A stretch of DNA of 64,000 bases from Bordetella ansorpii (GCF_900078315.1 NZ_FKBS01000014.1:432802-496801); one strand, 5' to 3'. Shown: positions 7,961-17,910, numbered from the stretch's first letter. Notes: generated from the sequence alone by a model not told the origin. Numbers and translations are program-made.

Positions 7961-9211
7961 ATGAATACGATGCCCTCCACCCAGGTCAGCCAGGACCGCC
8001 TGATGAACCGCCTGATGGCGATGGCCCGTATCGGCGCCACCGCGGCGGGCGGCGTCGATCGCGCGGCTCTGTCGGCCGAGGACGCGGCGGCGCAGGCGCT
8101 GATGGCGCAATGGGGCGCGGAGCTGGGCCTGTCGGCCTCGCGGGACGCCGCCGGCAATTTCTTCCTGCGCTGGCAGGCGGGTGAGGGCGCACCGGTGCTG
8201 TCGGGGTCGCACCTGGACAGCCAGCCGACGGGCGGGCGCTACGACGGCGTCTATGGCGTGATCGCCGCGCTGGAAGCGGTGCAGGCGATACAACTGGCCG
8301 GCGTGGCGCCGCGGCGGCCCATCGAGATCGTGGCCTGGATGAACGAAGAAGGCTCGCGCTTCGCGCCCGGCATGATGGGCGCGGCCGTGTATGGCGGCGC
8401 ACGCGCGCTGGCCGACGTCCTGCCCGTGCGGGACAGGCAGGGCGTGTCCGTGCAGACTGCGCTGGCGGCCACGTCGGCCGCATTGCGCGGGATCCCCGAG
8501 CGGTCGCTCGGGGGCGTGCCGTATGCCTACGTCGAAGCCCACATCGAGCAAGGTCCCGAGTTGGAACGCGAGGGTTGCCCCATCGGCATCGTCAGCGGCA
8601 TCCAGGGCAAGCACACCTTCCGCGTCACCGTGCGCGGCGAGGCGTCGCACGCCGGTACGTCCACCCGCGCCGAGCGCCGCGATGCGCTGCTGTCGGCGAC
8701 CGCGATGGTGCAGGCGTTGGCGCAGGCGCTGCACGACGACGCCGACATCGTGAAGTTCACCGTGGGCCGCTTCGACGTCACGCCCAGTGCGCCGTCGGTG
8801 GTGGCCAGCCAGGTGGTGTTCTCGATCGACCTGCGGCACCCCGACAGCGAAGAACTGCGCCGCCTGTCCAGCCTGGTGGCGCCGACCTGCCAGGCGCAGG
8901 CGGGGCCGTGCGCGGTCGAGGTCGAACGCCTGTCCGCCGCCGATTCGCTGACGTTTCCCAGCGCCCTGCGCGACCGCCTGACGGCCGCCGCGCGGCGTCT
9001 GGACCTGCCGTCGCTCGGCCTGATTTCCGCCGCCGGACACGATGCGCGTTATCTGCATCCTCTTTGTCCGTCGGCCATGCTGTTCGTGCCGAGCCGCGAC
9101 GGCATCACCCACAACGAGGCGGAGTTCACCGAACCCGCCGACCTGCACGCGGGCGCCCGCGTGCTGGCCGACGTCCTGGCCGAGCTTGCCACCCTGGAAG
9201 GCCGGCCATGA
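7961..9211 (+). CDS. Zn-dependent amidase/hydrolase, hydantoinase/carbamoylase (allantoate amidohydrolase-like) family
   Basis: About 416 residues long, this is an M20-type dimetal hydrolase. Metal and substrate motifs are GSHLDSQPTGGRYDG, WMNEEGSRF, EAHIEQGPELE and SAAGHDARYL, the set seen in N-carbamoyl amino acid amidohydrolases, allantoate amidohydrolases and ureidoglycolate-type enzymes. The ATG at 7961 is preferred over a TTG at 7928 that overlaps the previous stop; an ATG at 7970 is also possible. It indicates that the operon substrate carries a carbamoyl, ureido or amide nitrogen. Confidence 0.88.
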   Translation: MNTMPSTQVSQDRLMNRLMAMARIGATAAGGVDRAALSAEDAAAQALMAQWGAELGLSASRDAAGNFFLRWQAGEGAPVLSGSHLDSQPTGGRYDGVYGVIAALEAVQAIQLAGVAPRRPIEIVAWMNEEGSRFAPGMMGAAVYGGARALADVLPVRDRQGVSVQTALAATSAALRGIPERSLGGVPYAYVEAHIEQGPELEREGCPIGIVSGIQGKHTFRVTVRGEASHAGTSTRAERRDALLSATAMVQALAQALHDDADIVKFTVGRFDVTPSAPSVVASQVVFSIDLRHPDSEELRRLSSLVAPTCQAQAGPCAVEVERLSAADSLTFPSALRDRLTAAARRLDLPSLGLISAAGHDARYLHPLCPSAMLFVPSRDGITHNEAEFTEPADLHAGARVLADVLAELATLEGRP

Positions 9212-9284
9212 TTCCCACGCTTTCCAACGATCTGGACGCATGCCGGCATCGCGCCGCCACGCGTTCGTCGCGCAAGGAGATTCG

Positions 9285-10205
9285 ATGATGTTCGCTTCAT
9301 CCCGCCTGGCCACCGCGGAAGCGGCGGGCGCTTCCGCCGCCACGGTGCAGCCCGTGGGCGGCAAGGCCGACTCCCAGGCGCAGGCCGGTGCCGCCGCGCG
9401 CGTGCCGGGCGGTTCGCTGCTCAGCCTGTCCGGCATTTCCAAGACCTTCGGCGCCACGCAGGCCCTGAATGGCCTGGGCGTGGATATTGCGCCGGGCGAG
9501 TTCGTCACGGTGGTGGGCCCCAGCGGCTGCGGCAAGAGCACGCTGTTCAACATCGTGGCTGGCCTGGAAGAGCCTGATGCCGGCGGCAGCATCCAGTTCC
9601 TGGGCAAGCCGTGCCGTGCCTCGGACCTGCTGGGCAAGGTGTCGTTCATGCCGCAGCGCGACCTGCTGCTGCCCTGGCGCACGGTGATCGACAACGCCAT
9701 CCTGGCCGTCGAGCTGGAAGGCGCGCGCCGCTCGGATGCGCGCCGCATGGCGCTGGACATGCTGCCCGAGTTCGGCCTGGCCGGCTTCGAGAGCCAGTAT
9801 CCGCACGAACTGTCGGGCGGCATGCGCCAGCGTGTCGCGCTGATGCGCACCTTCATGTTCAAGCGCGACCTGATGCTGCTGGACGAGCCTTTCGGCGCGC
9901 TGGACGCGCTGACCCGCAGCATGATGCAGCGCTGGCTGCTGGACGTTTGGCAGAAGCATCGCCGCACCATCCTCTTCATCACCCACGACGTGGACGAGGC
10001 CCTGTTCCTGGGAGACCGCGTGCTGGTGATGACGGCGCGCCCCGGATGCGTGAAGCTGGAGCAGAAGGTGGACCTGCCGCGCCCGCGCCGCGCCGACATC
10101 GTCACCTCCGCGGAATTCATCGACTTGAAGCGCGTGCTGCTGGACGCCATCGAGGAGGAAAGCATGAAGTCGTTCCGCGCCAGCGGCAACGCGGGAGGCC
10201 ATTGA
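9285..10205 (+). CDS. ABC transporter ATP-binding protein (SsuB/TauB/ThiZ type)
   Basis: The 306-residue protein is the ATPase of the NMT1-type importer in this operon. It shows Walker A GPSGCGKST, signature LSGGMRQRV, Walker B LMLLDEPFGALD and H-loop ITHDVDEAL. The ATG at 9285 follows AAGGAG at good spacing; the frame stays open further upstream but overlaps the amidohydrolase gene, so that extension is rejected. The stop overlaps the next gene's ATG. The ATPase is separated from its binding protein and permeases by an aldolase and a dioxygenase gene. Confidence 0.92.
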   Translation: MMFASSRLATAEAAGASAATVQPVGGKADSQAQAGAAARVPGGSLLSLSGISKTFGATQALNGLGVDIAPGEFVTVVGPSGCGKSTLFNIVAGLEEPDAGGSIQFLGKPCRASDLLGKVSFMPQRDLLLPWRTVIDNAILAVELEGARRSDARRMALDMLPEFGLAGFESQYPHELSGGMRQRVALMRTFMFKRDLMLLDEPFGALDALTRSMMQRWLLDVWQKHRRTILFITHDVDEALFLGDRVLVMTARPGCVKLEQKVDLPRPRRADIVTSAEFIDLKRVLLDAIEEESMKSFRASGNAGGH

Positions 10206-10993
10206 TGAACGCCGCCTTGAAAGAGTCCGTGTGTCCTGCGGGGATGCCTCCGGAAGAATGGGACGCCCGCGTGTCGCTGGCCGCCTGCTACCGGCTGGTG
10301 GCCAACCTGAAGCTGGACGACCTGATCTACAACCACATCTCGTTGCGCGTGCCGGGCACGCACGACCAGTTCCTGATCAATCCGTACGGCCTGCTGTTCG
10401 AAGAGATCACGGCATCGAGCCTGGTGCGCATCGACCTGCAGGGCCGCAAGCTCAGCGACAGTCCCTACGAGGTGAATGCCGCCGCCTTCGTGATCCACGG
10501 CGCCATCCACCAGGGCAAGCAGGACGCCGCCTGCGTGCTGCATACGCATTCCGACGCCAGCATCGCGGTGTCGGCGCAGCGCGATGGCTTGCTGCCGCTG
10601 TCGCAGTTCGCCATGCGCTTCTATCGCCGCCAGGCCTTTCATGACTACGAGGGCGTGGCCATCGACATGGACGAGCAGGCGCGCCTGGTGGCCGACCTGG
10701 GCGAGCACCGCGTGATGCTGATGCGCAATCACGGCGTGCTGACGCTGGGCCGCACCGTGGGCGAGGCCTTCATGCTGCTGTACTACTTCGAGCGCGCCGC
10801 GCGCATCCAGCTGTCCATGCAGGCCGCCGTGGCCGGCGGCGCGGGTCCGATCGTGCTGCCCAGCCATGACGTCAGCGAGAAGGCGGCCCGCCAGTTCTGG
10901 GAGAACAAGGGCGACATCCTGGTGGCCGGCGAACGCGAATGGCCCGCGCTGCTGCGCCAGCTGGACCGCGCCGATCCCTCCTACAGCACCTGA
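10205..10993 (+). CDS. Class II aldolase/adducin family protein
   Basis: The 262-residue protein belongs to the zinc-dependent fuculose-phosphate aldolase fold. The Zn ligands are visible in HTHSDASIAV and in RNHGVLTLG, and NHISLRVPG precedes them. Members cleave or epimerise sugar phosphates or act on small aromatic or keto acids as aldolases or decarboxylases. The start codon overlaps the stop of the ATPase gene by one base. Here it could cleave a carbon-carbon bond late in the pathway. The substrate is unknown. Confidence 0.88.
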   Translation: MNAALKESVCPAGMPPEEWDARVSLAACYRLVANLKLDDLIYNHISLRVPGTHDQFLINPYGLLFEEITASSLVRIDLQGRKLSDSPYEVNAAAFVIHGAIHQGKQDAACVLHTHSDASIAVSAQRDGLLPLSQFAMRFYRRQAFHDYEGVAIDMDEQARLVADLGEHRVMLMRNHGVLTLGRTVGEAFMLLYYFERAARIQLSMQAAVAGGAGPIVLPSHDVSEKAARQFWENKGDILVAGEREWPALLRQLDRADPSYST

Positions 10994-11061
10994 ACACCCC
11001 GCATCACGCAATCCGCAGCAGTATCGATCCGCGAACCCTACACAGTACGAAGGTGAAAGAC

Positions 11062-11904
11062 ATGCTCAAGACGCGCTCCCTCCATCCCGGATTCGGCATC
11101 GAGGTGCTGGATCTGGATCTCGCCGATCCCGCCAGCGACGCGGCGATCGACCAACTGGTGCAGGACCTGGACCGCCATTCGCTGATCCTGGTGCGTGGCC
11201 AGAAGCTGAGCAACCCGCGCCATGTGGAGGTCAGCCGCCGCTTCGGCTCGCTGATGACGCACGTGCTCAAGCAATTCCTGACCACCGGCCTGCCCGAGAT
11301 CTACGTGTTGTCGAACGTGTCCGAGAACGGCAAGCCCATCGGCAACCACAAGGAAGGCTGGAACTGGCATTCGGACCTGTCGTACGTCGCCGAGCCCAGC
11401 ATGGGCTCGCTGCTGTATTCGGTGGAAGTGCCGCCGGAGGGCGCCGACACGCTGTTCGCCAGCATGCACCTGGCCTACGAGGCGTTGCCGCCCGCCACGC
11501 AGCAGCGCATCCGCCACATGACCGCCACGCACTCGTATGCGGGCTACTACGGCAAGGCCTTCGCCGACCGCACGCCGCTTTCCGAGGAGCAGAAGGCCCG
11601 CACGCCCGACGTGCGGCATCCCGTGGTGCGCACGCATCCCACCACGGGCCGCCTGTCGCTGTACGTGGGCGAGGACATCATCAAGCACATCGACGACCTG
11701 CCGCCCGAGGAAAGCGCGGCGCTGCTGGATACGTTGAACAAGCACGCCATCAGCGATGCCTTCACGTACCGCCACCGCTGGCAGCAGGGCGATCTGGTCA
11801 TCTGGGACAACCGCTGCACCATGCACTGCGCCACGCCCTATGACGACAACAAGTATCGCCGTGTCATGCACCGCACCACGGTGGCTGGCACGCGGCCGTT
11901 CTGA
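11062..11904 (+). CDS. TauD/TfdA family Fe(II)/2-oxoglutarate dioxygenase
   Basis: The 280-residue protein has the HxD facial triad in WHSDLSYV near residue 107 and a distal His and Arg near the C-terminus (LVIWDNRCTMHCATPYD, then RRVMHRTT). Relatives hydroxylate taurine, chlorophenoxyacetate or similar small acids, often to release a leaving group. The ATG at 11062, preceded by AAGGTG, is chosen over an upstream in-frame ATG inside the aldolase gene. In this operon it would be the oxygenase that starts attack on the imported compound. Confidence 0.9.
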   Translation: MLKTRSLHPGFGIEVLDLDLADPASDAAIDQLVQDLDRHSLILVRGQKLSNPRHVEVSRRFGSLMTHVLKQFLTTGLPEIYVLSNVSENGKPIGNHKEGWNWHSDLSYVAEPSMGSLLYSVEVPPEGADTLFASMHLAYEALPPATQQRIRHMTATHSYAGYYGKAFADRTPLSEEQKARTPDVRHPVVRTHPTTGRLSLYVGEDIIKHIDDLPPEESAALLDTLNKHAISDAFTYRHRWQQGDLVIWDNRCTMHCATPYDDNKYRRVMHRTTVAGTRPF

Positions 11905-11954
11905 ATCCCACGCAGCACCCACCACGCACTGAATATTCGACAAGGGGAACCGAC

Positions 11955-12977
11955 ATGAACAAACGACGCTTGCTGGCCTTGATGGCCTGGGCCGCCACCT
12001 TCGGCGCCGCGATGGCGGCGCTGCCCGCGTCTGCCCTGGCCAAGGACATGGTGAAGGCCACGCTGCGCCTGAAGTGGCTGCCGCAGACGCAGTTCGCGGG
12101 CTTCTACTACGCGCAGCAGCAGGGTTACTACAAGGAAGAGGGCATCGACCTGACCATCAATCCCGGCGGCCCCAACCTGCTGACCGAGAACCTGGTGGCC
12201 ACGGGCGCGGATACCTTCGGCCTGTCCGGCGGCACCGACAGCGTGCTGGCGGCCATCGACAAGGGCATGCCCATCGTGTCGATCGGCGTGGCGCACCAGG
12301 TGACGCCTTTCGTCTTCGTGGCGCGCAAGGACGGCCCGGTCAAGACGCTGAAGGACTTCGAAGGCAAGAAGGTGACGGCATGGTTCACCGGCGCGAATTA
12401 TGTGCTGTTCGGGATGCTGGCCAACCAGCACGTGGATCGTTCCAAGGTGGACATCCAGCCGCAGCAGGTCAGCGTCACGCCCTTCGTGAACGGCGACATC
12501 GATGTGGTGACGGCCACCTGGTACAACGAGCTCTACACCATCCGCCAGCGCGTGGGCGAGGACAAGCTGCAGCTGTTCAAGGCCGAGGACTACGGCATCA
12601 CGTTCCCGCGCGACACGCTGATCGTGTCGCAGAAGACCGCGAAAGAGCAGCCCGAGCTGGTCAAGGGCTTTCTACGCGCATCGATTCGCGGATGGCGCGA
12701 GGCGATGAAGCATCCGAAGGACGCCGTGGATGCCGTGATGAAGGTCGCGCCCACGCTGGACCGCACGCATCAGGAATTCATGTTGACCGAGGCCTATCGC
12801 CTGATGACCGAAGGCAAGGCCAGGACGGAAGGGCTGTTCTGGATCGATCCGGCCGCCATCCGCGCCGCGCAGGACTTCCTGGTCACCAACAAAGTGGTCA
12901 GCAAACCGGTGGACGTGACGCAGGCTTTCGACGCCAGCTTCCTGAAGTCCATTCCCACCGCGGACCGCCTGCCGTGA
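11955..12977 (+). CDS. ABC transporter substrate-binding protein, NMT1/THI5-like (ThiY type)
   Basis: This is a 340-residue exported protein. A Lys/Arg-rich start and a hydrophobic stretch form a signal peptide ending near ASALA at residue 27. The mature part contains LKWLPQTQFAGFYYAQQQGYY, typical of NMT1-like proteins that bind pyrimidines, taurine, nitrate or N-heterocycles. It captures the operon substrate in the periplasm for the two permeases that follow. The ThiY-like start of the mature chain favours a pyrimidine-like or N-formyl/ureido compound, but this is inference. Confidence 0.9.
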   Translation: MNKRRLLALMAWAATFGAAMAALPASALAKDMVKATLRLKWLPQTQFAGFYYAQQQGYYKEEGIDLTINPGGPNLLTENLVATGADTFGLSGGTDSVLAAIDKGMPIVSIGVAHQVTPFVFVARKDGPVKTLKDFEGKKVTAWFTGANYVLFGMLANQHVDRSKVDIQPQQVSVTPFVNGDIDVVTATWYNELYTIRQRVGEDKLQLFKAEDYGITFPRDTLIVSQKTAKEQPELVKGFLRASIRGWREAMKHPKDAVDAVMKVAPTLDRTHQEFMLTEAYRLMTEGKARTEGLFWIDPAAIRAAQDFLVTNKVVSKPVDVTQAFDASFLKSIPTADRLP

Positions 12978-13005
12978 TCCTTCCTTTCTCTCTGGGAGCC
13001 AGCGC

Positions 13006-13779
13006 ATGAAGAGCGCCTCGCTTCGATCCGGACCCGCCGCGGCGCTGTTGCGCGGCGTGATGACCCTCGCCGTCATCGCCGTGGCCTGGGAGGGCCTGGT
13101 GGTGGTGGCGGGGTTGCCGCCCCATTACCTGCCGCGCCTGTCGGTGATCCTGGATTCGATCGTCTCGCTGCCGGATGCATACCTGGCGGGCTTTCTGCGC
13201 ACCTTGTCGGAAACCGCGCTGGGCTATGTGGCCGGCGCGCTGGTGGGCGTGGTGAACGGGGTGCTGTTCCATCGCTCGCGCCTGCTGCGCGAACTGATCT
13301 TTCCGCTATTCGTGATCTCGCAGACCATTCCCGTCATCGCGTTCGGCGCGGTGGTGGTGCTGTGGTTCGGCAATACCATCCTGGCCAAGGCGTTGATCGC
13401 GTTCTACCTGACCTTCTTCCCGGTCACGGTGAACACGTTGAACGGGCTGGAGTCGGTGGACCGCCGCCAGGCCGACCTGCTGCGCAGTTTCGGCGCGACG
13501 CGCCTGCAATTGCTGTGGCGTCTGGAGCTGCCGGCCGCACTGCCGCAGATCTTCGTGGCGCTGCGCCTGGCCTGCACACTGAGCCTGTTGGGCGCGATCG
13601 CCGGAGAATGGTTCGGCGACACCACAGGGTTGGGCGTGCTGCTGTTGCAAGCCATGTACAACGAGAATTTCGTGGCGCTGTGGGCCGCGATCCTGATGGC
13701 GGGTCTGCTGGGCACCTCGTTCTACGGGCTGGTGGCGTGGGTCGAGCACAGAGTCGTTTTCTGGAGAAGCGAGCTATGA
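13006..13779 (+). CDS. ABC transporter permease 1 (SsuC/ThiX type)
   Basis: The 257-residue integral membrane protein has about six hydrophobic segments and the cytoplasmic EAA-type loop FGATRLQLLWRLELPAALPQI near residue 162, which contacts the ATPase. It follows the binding-protein gene by 28 bp, and its stop overlaps the ATG of the second permease. It has the length of SsuC/TauC-like subunits. Two different permease genes in a row suggest a heterodimeric channel. Confidence 0.92.
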   Translation: MKSASLRSGPAAALLRGVMTLAVIAVAWEGLVVVAGLPPHYLPRLSVILDSIVSLPDAYLAGFLRTLSETALGYVAGALVGVVNGVLFHRSRLLRELIFPLFVISQTIPVIAFGAVVVLWFGNTILAKALIAFYLTFFPVTVNTLNGLESVDRRQADLLRSFGATRLQLLWRLELPAALPQIFVALRLACTLSLLGAIAGEWFGDTTGLGVLLLQAMYNENFVALWAAILMAGLLGTSFYGLVAWVEHRVVFWRSEL

Positions 13780-14534
13780 AGACGCCGATGAAGTGGTCTT
13801 CCCGCGGTACGCGGCGCGCCGTCATCGGATTGCTGGGCGTGGCCGCGCTGTGGGAGGGCGCTGCGCGAGGGCTGGACCTGCCCGCCTACGTGCTGCCCAG
13901 CGTGACGCGCATCCTGCAGGCCATCGTCGAGCAACGCGGCATGCTGCTCGGCGCGGCCGGCACCACGGTGATGGAAGCCGTGGTGGGTTTCTTCTCCGGC
14001 TCGCTGGCTGGCCTGCTGCTGGCCATCGTGCTGACCATGATGCCCGCCGTGCGCCGCAGCGTGCTGCCCGTGGCCACGGCGCTGAACTCGGTGCCGGTGG
14101 TGGCCTACGCGCCGCTGATCCTGCTGTGGTTCGGCATGGGTCCGGAAAGCAAGATCGTGATGGTGGCGCTGGCCGTGGGCTTCACGGTCTTCCTGCATGC
14201 CCTGGCCGGGCTGGACCGCGTGGACCCGCGTGCCGTGAACCTGATGCGCAGCTTCGGCGCGGACCGCGCGGCCATCCTGTGGCGCCTGCGGCTGCCCGCG
14301 GCCATTCCGCTGACGGCGGCCGGCATGCGCGTGTCGACGGTGCGCGCGATGATCGTGGCCATCGTCACCGAGATGCTGGGCGCGACGGGCGGGTTGGGCT
14401 GGACGATTTTCCAGGCGGTGCTGCAGATCGACTTCGTGCAGGTCTGGGCCGCCATCTTCGTGGCCTCGGCAATCAGCCTGGTGTTCTTCGGCGTGGTCAA
14501 TCTGTTGGAGAAGCGCTATGTGTTCTGGAAGTGA
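13776..14534 (+). CDS. ABC transporter permease 2 (SsuC/ThiX type)
   Basis: The 252-residue integral membrane protein is paralogous to the preceding permease, with the EAA-type loop FGADRAAILWRLRLPAAIPLT near residue 168. The start chosen is the ATG that overlaps the upstream stop (ATGA); the same frame is open far upstream but overlaps the first permease. Its last 17 bp overlap the start of the cupin gene. Confidence 0.92.
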   Translation: MKTPMKWSSRGTRRAVIGLLGVAALWEGAARGLDLPAYVLPSVTRILQAIVEQRGMLLGAAGTTVMEAVVGFFSGSLAGLLLAIVLTMMPAVRRSVLPVATALNSVPVVAYAPLILLWFGMGPESKIVMVALAVGFTVFLHALAGLDRVDPRAVNLMRSFGADRAAILWRLRLPAAIPLTAAGMRVSTVRAMIVAIVTEMLGATGGLGWTIFQAVLQIDFVQVWAAIFVASAISLVFFGVVNLLEKRYVFWK

Positions 14535-15474
14535 CGCGCAAACGACGGGCTGGGGATCGATGGCGGCATTGCCGCCCGGTCGGGCCGCCGCGCCCGCCGG
14601 CTGCGCCCAGGCACGGGCGCGCTATTTCAATTCGGCCAACGCGTTCAACATCCATCTGGATCCGGTGCCGGCGCGCATCTTCGCCGATCCGGCGGCGGCG
14701 GCCCTGGCGGCCGACGGCGCCACGGGGTTCTATCCGTGCGACCAGCGCGAACAACTGGGCAGCCCCTGGCCGGCCACCACGCCATTCATGCTGGCCCGTT
14801 ATGCGCGTATCCGGGCGGGCGACACGCTGCATGCCGATTTCGTGGCCAGCGGCGCGATCTGGTATGTGATCGAGGGTAGCGGCAGCGTGCAGTCCGGCGC
14901 GGAAACCATGACCTGGTCTCGCGGGGACGTGCTTTACCTGCCCGCGGGCGCGGCAAGTTGGCGGGCTTGCGAAGCGCGGGCCGCCGTGCTGTGGGGCGTG
15001 ACCGACGAGCCCTTGCTGGCCTATCATGGCCTGCGGGCCGCGCGGCCCGAAGATGGTCCGGTGCATTTCAAGGCGAACGATATCGACGCCGAGATCGACC
15101 GCATTCATCGCACGGTGCCGGACGCCGGCACGTCGGGACTGGCGGTCGTTTTTTCCAGCGAGGCCATGCAGGAGCGGCGCAATCTGATGCCCGCGCTGAC
15201 GCTGTCGATGAATACGCTGCCGCCTGGCTGCGCGCAGTCGCCGCACCGGCACAATTCTGCCGCGCTGACGCTGATCGTGGCCAGCGAACAATGCAAGTCG
15301 CGGGTGGACGGACAGGACTGTCCGTGGTCGGACTGGGCCACGCTGGTGACGCCGGCAGGCGCGCCGCATTCGCATCACAACGACGGCGCGCGCCGCGCGG
15401 ATTTCCTGATCGTGCAGGATGGCGGGCTGTATTACGAGGCCCGGACGATGGGGTTCGAGTTCCTGGGAGAGTGA
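14518..15474 (+). CDS. Cupin (bicupin) domain protein, last gene of catabolic operon
   Basis: The 318-residue protein has two cupin barrels. The first is around residues 95-165 (IWYVIEGSGSVQSG, then GDVLYLPAGA). The second is around 225-300 and carries histidines in SPHRHNSAALTL and APHSHHND that could bind a metal. The layout resembles gentisate or hydroxynaphthoate dioxygenases and bicupin lyases. The first ATG overlaps the permease gene by 17 bp; a second ATG at 14560 is possible. The N-terminal cupin lacks the His pair, so only the C-terminal one is likely catalytic. Confidence 0.85.
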   Translation: MCSGSDAQTTGWGSMAALPPGRAAAPAGCAQARARYFNSANAFNIHLDPVPARIFADPAAAALAADGATGFYPCDQREQLGSPWPATTPFMLARYARIRAGDTLHADFVASGAIWYVIEGSGSVQSGAETMTWSRGDVLYLPAGAASWRACEARAAVLWGVTDEPLLAYHGLRAARPEDGPVHFKANDIDAEIDRIHRTVPDAGTSGLAVVFSSEAMQERRNLMPALTLSMNTLPPGCAQSPHRHNSAALTLIVASEQCKSRVDGQDCPWSDWATLVTPAGAPHSHHNDGARRADFLIVQDGGLYYEARTMGFEFLGE

Positions 15475-15505
15475 TGCGCCGCGCCGCGATGCCCGCCCTC
15501 GTGTC

Positions 15506-16849
15506 TCAGCGCACCATGCAGGGCCGCTTGTTGTCGAACTTCCAGCCCGGGATCAGGTACTGCATGGCGATCGCGTCGTCGCGCGCGCCCAGGCCGTGCT
15601 GCTGGTACAGCGCATGGGCGCGTTCGACGGCGTCCATGTCCAGCTCGATGCCCAGGCCGCCGGTCTGCGGCAGTTCGATGTGGCCGTTGCGGATCTTCAG
15701 CGGATCGCGCGTCAGGTGCTGGCCGTCCTGCCAGATCCAGTGCGTGTCGATGGCGGTGACGCGGCCAGGGGCCGCCGCGCCCACGTGCGTGAACATGGCC
15801 AGCGAGACGTCGAAGTGGTTGTTGGAGTGCGAGCCCCAGGTCAGGCCGAAGGCCTGGCAGGTCTGTGCCACGCGCACCGAACCCTGCATGGTCCAGAAAT
15901 GCGGGTCGGCCAGCGGGATGTCCACGGATTGCAGCGACAGCGCGTGGGCCATCTCGCGCCAGTCGGTGGCGACCATGTTGGTGGCGGTGGGCAGGCCGGT
16001 GGCGCGGCGGAACTCGGCCATCACCTCGCGGCCCGAGTACACGCCCTCGGCGCCGCAGGGATCCTCGGCATAGGCCATCACGCCATGCAGGTCGCGGCAC
16101 AGGCGCACCGCGTCCTTCAGCAGCCAGCCGCCGTTGGGATCGAGCGTGATGCGGGCCTGCGGAAAGCGCTCGTGCAGCGCGCGGATGGCTTCGACTTCTT
16201 CCTCGCCGCGCAACGCGCCGCCTTTCAGCTTGAAGTCTTCGAAGCCGTAGCGTTCGTAGGTGGCCTCGGCCAGCTTGACGATGGCCTCCGGCGTCAGCGC
16301 CTTCTCGTGGCGCAGGCGCAGCCAGTCGTCTTCGGCATCGGGCGCGCTTTGATAGGCCAGGTCGGTCTGCTTGCGGTCGCCCACGTAGAACAGGTAGCCC
16401 AGCATCTGCACCGAGGTGCGCTGCACGCCTTCGCCCAGCAGCGCGGCCACCGGTACGCCCAGGTGCTTGCCCAGCAGGTCCAGCAGCGCCGATTCCGCCG
16501 CCGTGACCGCGTGGATCGCCACGCGCAGGTCGAAGGTCTGCTGGCCGCGCCCGGCGCTGTCGCGGTCGGCGAAGGTCTGCCGCATGCGGTTCAGCGTGTG
16601 GTTGTAGTTGCCGATGGAACTGCCCACGATGAGGTCGCGCGCATCCTCCAGGGTGGTGTGGATCTTCTCGCCGCCGGGCACTTCGCCCACGCCGGTGTTG
16701 CCGGCGCTGTCCGTCAGGATGACCAGGTTGCGCGTGAAGTAGGGGGCGTGCGCGCCGCTCAGGTTGAGCAGCATCGAGTCGTGGCCCGCGACGGGCACCA
16801 CGCGCATCTGCGTGACGACGGGAGCGGAGGACTGCTGGGAGTGAGGCAT
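15506..16849 (-). CDS. gudD: D-glucarate dehydratase (enolase superfamily)
   Basis: The 447-residue protein matches glucarate dehydratase, which converts D-glucarate to 5-keto-4-deoxyglucarate. Visible features are the capping-domain start with [13 protein letters not shown], the KLKGG lysine motif near residue 205, the first metal ligand in LDPNGGW, YAEDP, NMVATDW and the His segment [10 protein letters not shown]. It is downstream of a Bug binding protein in the same orientation, 59 bp away, and should share its LacI-controlled promoter. The family also contains non-glucarate members, but the full-length match supports gudD. Confidence 0.92.
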   Translation of the reverse strand: MPHSQQSSAPVVTQMRVVPVAGHDSMLLNLSGAHAPYFTRNLVILTDSAGNTGVGEVPGGEKIHTTLEDARDLIVGSSIGNYNHTLNRMRQTFADRDSAGRGQQTFDLRVAIHAVTAAESALLDLLGKHLGVPVAALLGEGVQRTSVQMLGYLFYVGDRKQTDLAYQSAPDAEDDWLRLRHEKALTPEAIVKLAEATYERYGFEDFKLKGGALRGEEEVEAIRALHERFPQARITLDPNGGWLLKDAVRLCRDLHGVMAYAEDPCGAEGVYSGREVMAEFRRATGLPTATNMVATDWREMAHALSLQSVDIPLADPHFWTMQGSVRVAQTCQAFGLTWGSHSNNHFDVSLAMFTHVGAAAPGRVTAIDTHWIWQDGQHLTRDPLKIRNGHIELPQTGGLGIELDMDAVERAHALYQQHGLGARDDAIAMQYLIPGWKFDNKRPCMVR

Positions 16850-16908
16850 GATGGCTAGGCCTGTTGTGCCCGGCCGAGATGGCCGGACGGGTTGCTGCGT
16901 GACGGCGC

Positions 16909-17877
16909 TTACTGCACCGAGATGTTGCCAGTCTGGATCACGGTTTTCCAGCGGGCGCTTTCCTGCTGCTGGAACTTGGCGAAGGCCTCGGGCGAGTTGG
17001 CCACGACTTCCAGGCCCAGGTCGGTGAAGGGCTTGCTGACGGCGGGATCCTTGATGGCGGCGTTCAGGGCGGCGGACAGCTTCGCCTGCACGTCGGCCGG
17101 GATGCCCTTGGGCGCCACGACGGCCTGCCAGGCGTAGACGGTCAGGCCGGACACGCCGGCCTCGGCGAAGGTGGGCACGTCGGGCAGCACGGGCGAGCGT
17201 TTGTCGCCGGTGACCGCCAGGGCCTTCAGCTTGCCGGCCTTGATGTGCGGCAGCACGGCGTTGAGGTTCTGGAAGGACATGTCGACCTGGCTGCCCAGCA
17301 GATCCTGGATGGCCGGCGCGCCGCCCTTGTACGGCACATGCAGGCCCTTGGTGCCGGTCTTCTGCCAGAACAGTTCGGCGGTCAGATGATCGGACGAGCC
17401 GGCGCCCGAGCTGGCGAAGCTGAACTCGCCCGGCTTGGACTTCAGCAGCTTCAGCACGTCCTGCACGTTGTTCACCGTGGGGGCGATCCTGGGGCTGACG
17501 ACCAGCACGTTGGGCGTCTGCACCGCGACGGTCAGGTAGGTGAAGTCCTGCGCGGGGTCGTAGGTCAGCTTCATCAGGTGCGGGGCCACGACCAGCGGGG
17601 CCAGCGAGGTGACCAGCAGCGTGTAGCCGTCCGGCGCGGCACGGGCGACCTGCGAGGCGCCGATGGTGCCGGTGGCGCCGGCCTTGTTCTCGACCACGAC
17701 GGTCTGCTTCAGTTGTTCACCCATCTTGTTGGCCATGGCGCGCGCCACCGAATCCGTGGCGCCGCCGGGCGGGAAGGGCACGATCATCGTGATGGGCTTG
17801 TCGGGCCAGGCCTGGGCCAGGCCGGCGGCCGCCATCAAGGTGGCGCCCACGATCCATTTGAACGCGTTGCGGTGCAT
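16909..17877 (-). CDS. Tripartite tricarboxylate transporter substrate-binding protein (Bug family)
   Basis: The 322-residue periplasmic protein has a signal peptide (residues 1-23, ending GLAQA) followed by [19 protein letters not shown], the Bug hallmark. Bug proteins are greatly expanded in Bordetella and relatives. The start is the ATG at 17877, preceded on its strand by GAGGAG; a longer frame would run through the operator region. Membrane subunits TctA/TctB are not nearby. Cotranscription with gudD suggests it binds glucarate or galactarate. Confidence 0.92.
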   Translation of the reverse strand: MHRNAFKWIVGATLMAAAGLAQAWPDKPITMIVPFPPGGATDSVARAMANKMGEQLKQTVVVENKAGATGTIGASQVARAAPDGYTLLVTSLAPLVVAPHLMKLTYDPAQDFTYLTVAVQTPNVLVVSPRIAPTVNNVQDVLKLLKSKPGEFSFASSGAGSSDHLTAELFWQKTGTKGLHVPYKGGAPAIQDLLGSQVDMSFQNLNAVLPHIKAGKLKALAVTGDKRSPVLPDVPTFAEAGVSGLTVYAWQAVVAPKGIPADVQAKLSAALNAAIKDPAVSKPFTDLGLEVVANSPEAFAKFQQQESARWKTVIQTGNISVQ

Positions 17878-17910
17878 GCTGTGTCTCCTCGCTGAGGGAT
17901 ATTTATGCTT

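Noticed and set aside
9208-9287. A 26-codon frame starting in the amidohydrolase stop and ending at the ATPase start
   Set aside because: No ribosome site of its own, no recognisable sequence; most likely a chance frame.
5813-11011. A very long open frame (about 1,730 codons) on the minus strand across the catabolic operon
   Set aside because: It is antisense to several genes with clear motifs, is rich in His, Arg, Gln and Gly, and has no domain pattern. Such frames arise from high GC and codon bias on the other strand.
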